NCBI GenBank assembly: GCA_002733155.1
Contig: NVUO01000010.1
Span: forward strand, 10,498 to 16,498
Direction of reading: 5' to 3'
Length of the DNA stretch: 6,001 nt
DNA from: Sulfurimonas sp.
GTDB lineage: Bacteria; Campylobacterota; Campylobacteria; Campylobacterales; Sulfurimonadaceae
The notes under the pieces were generated by a model. That model saw only the letters and a list, made by a program, of their open reading frames with translations, made no database searches and was not told where the DNA came from. Numbering within the stretch: position 1 is the first letter of the stretch; every line of letters starts with the position of its first letter. This document shows, in pieces, positions 5,062 through 6,001 of the stretch. Position numbers and translations under genes: made by a program.

Positions 5062-6001
5062 GTGAAATTTAATAAAAAATTAGAAAATATAAAAACTTAT
5101 GAAGCTGGAAAACCAATAGAGTTAGTTGTAAAAGAGTTTGGAATAGAGCCTAAAGATATTATCAAACTAGCATCAAATGAAAATCCATATGGCTGTTCAA
5201 AGTTAGTTCAAGATGGAATATCCAAGATAGTATCAAAGATGGCTTTATATCCAGATGATTCAATGGGAGGCTTAATAGAGGCCTTAAGTAATAGATTTGA
5301 AGTTGAAGATAAAAATATAATTATTGGTTCAGGAAGTGATCAAATCATAGAGTTTATTATCCATGCAAAAGCTGATGAGTCTTCTAAAATATTAATGAAT
5401 TCGGTAACCTTCGCTATGTATGAAATATATGCTAAACATGTAGGTGCTAAAATTCTAAGGACTTCATCTCAGGTACATGATTTAGATGAGTTTTATGCTA
5501 TTTATAAAAAAGAAAAACCTGAAATAATATTTTTATGTACGCCAAATAATCCAACTGGTGATGCTATAGAATCTAAATTTTTTTTTGATTTTATAAAAAA
5601 AATTGATAAGAACACTTTAATAGTAATTGATGGTGCTTATATGGAATATGCAATTATAAAAGACAGTTCCAAGGAAATAAAACCTAAAGATTTGATAAAA
5701 TATGAAAATATTATATATCTAGGGACATTTTCAAAAGCATATGGACTTGGTGGTATGCGTGTAGGTTATGGTGTAGCTCATGAAAAAATAATTAAAGAGT
5801 TATATAAATTACGTCCACCTTTTAATATAACTACTCTTTCCCTTGAGGCTGCAACTATTGCCTTGGGTGATGAGAATTTTGTAAACAAAAGCATACAAGA
5901 CAATTTTAATGAGATGAAACGTTATGAAGATTTTGCTTATAAGCAAAATATAGATATAATCAAGAGCTATACAAATTTTGTTACATTATGTCTTAATAAG
6001 A
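5062..6001 (+). CDS. hisC: Histidinol-phosphate aminotransferase, 3'-truncated
   Basis: HisC is a cytoplasmic PLP aminotransferase (fold type I, class II) that converts imidazole-acetol phosphate and glutamate to histidinol phosphate. 313 complete codons are present; the usual length is about 350-370, so roughly 50 residues lie beyond the window. Visible signatures are LASNENPYG (36-44), CTPNNPTG (159-166, with the PLP-contacting Asn), DGAYMEY (190-196, Asp190 and Tyr193), [13 protein letters not shown] with the Schiff-base lysine K225 and R233 (224-236), and RPPFNIT. The start is GTG 5062 with AAAGG (5049-5053) 8 nt upstream, overlapping the pheA stop; the opening [18 protein letters not shown] fits the family. 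No other his gene is in view. Linkage to pheA raises the possibility of a second role as phenylpyruvate or hydroxyphenylpyruvate aminotransferase, as known for the Bacillus subtilis homologue. A nine-T run lies at 5578-5586. Confidence 0.96.
   Translation, partial: MKFNKKLENIKTYEAGKPIELVVKEFGIEPKDIIKLASNENPYGCSKLVQDGISKIVSKMALYPDDSMGGLIEALSNRFEVEDKNIIIGSGSDQIIEFIIHAKADESSKILMNSVTFAMYEIYAKHVGAKILRTSSQVHDLDEFYAIYKKEKPEIIFLCTPNNPTGDAIESKFFFDFIKKIDKNTLIVIDGAYMEYAIIKDSSKEIKPKDLIKYENIIYLGTFSKAYGLGGMRVGYGVAHEKIIKELYKLRPPFNITTLSLEAATIALGDENFVNKSIQDNFNEMKRYEDFAYKQNIDIIKSYTNFVTLCLNK

Overview
The window is a low-GC (roughly 30 % by eye), single-strand, tightly packed block of core genes, all on the + strand. 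Gene content and order (pth, LptF/LptG-type permease, lysA, HAD hydrolase, pheA, hisC) match a neighbourhood I recall from Campylobacter jejuni and relatives, where it lies between rplY and fliF. I therefore infer a member of the Campylobacterota (formerly Epsilonproteobacteria), probably a free-living AT-rich type related to Sulfurimonas or Arcobacter. The genus cannot be fixed from this sequence alone.

Layout. 1-501 is the 3' part of peptidyl-tRNA hydrolase; the catalytic His lies just outside the window. 573-1643 is an inner-membrane permease of the LPS-export (LptF/LptG) family, starting at GTG. 1644-1756 is a short non-coding gap with a weak hairpin plus T-run and a TTTGGATAAAAT promoter-like site for the next unit. 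1769-2980 is lysA (diaminopimelate decarboxylase). 3073-3852 is a NagD-like HAD protein with an altered catalytic motif I. 3953-5050 is the bifunctional chorismate mutase/prephenate dehydratase. 5062-6001 is hisC, cut off by the window end.

The cluster mixes translation quality control (pth), envelope assembly (permease) and amino-acid synthesis (lysine/meso-DAP, phenylalanine, histidine). PheA makes phenylpyruvate, and HisC-type aminotransferases can in some bacteria transaminate it, so the last two genes may act in sequence.

The least ordinary part is the pair of gaps flanking the HAD gene. Each holds a small open frame with a credible Shine-Dalgarno site: 2990-3070 (26 aa) and 3849-3938 (29 aa). 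They share an 81 %-identical 26-nt segment in the same reading frame, giving F-A-(K/Q)-G-K-x-L-V, and in each that segment is followed by an AT-rich hairpin. I do not recognise the peptides. They could be paralogous micro-proteins, leader peptides or remnants of a duplicated intergenic element. No mobile element, CRISPR array, tRNA or rRNA was seen, and there is no gene-free stretch over 300 bases.
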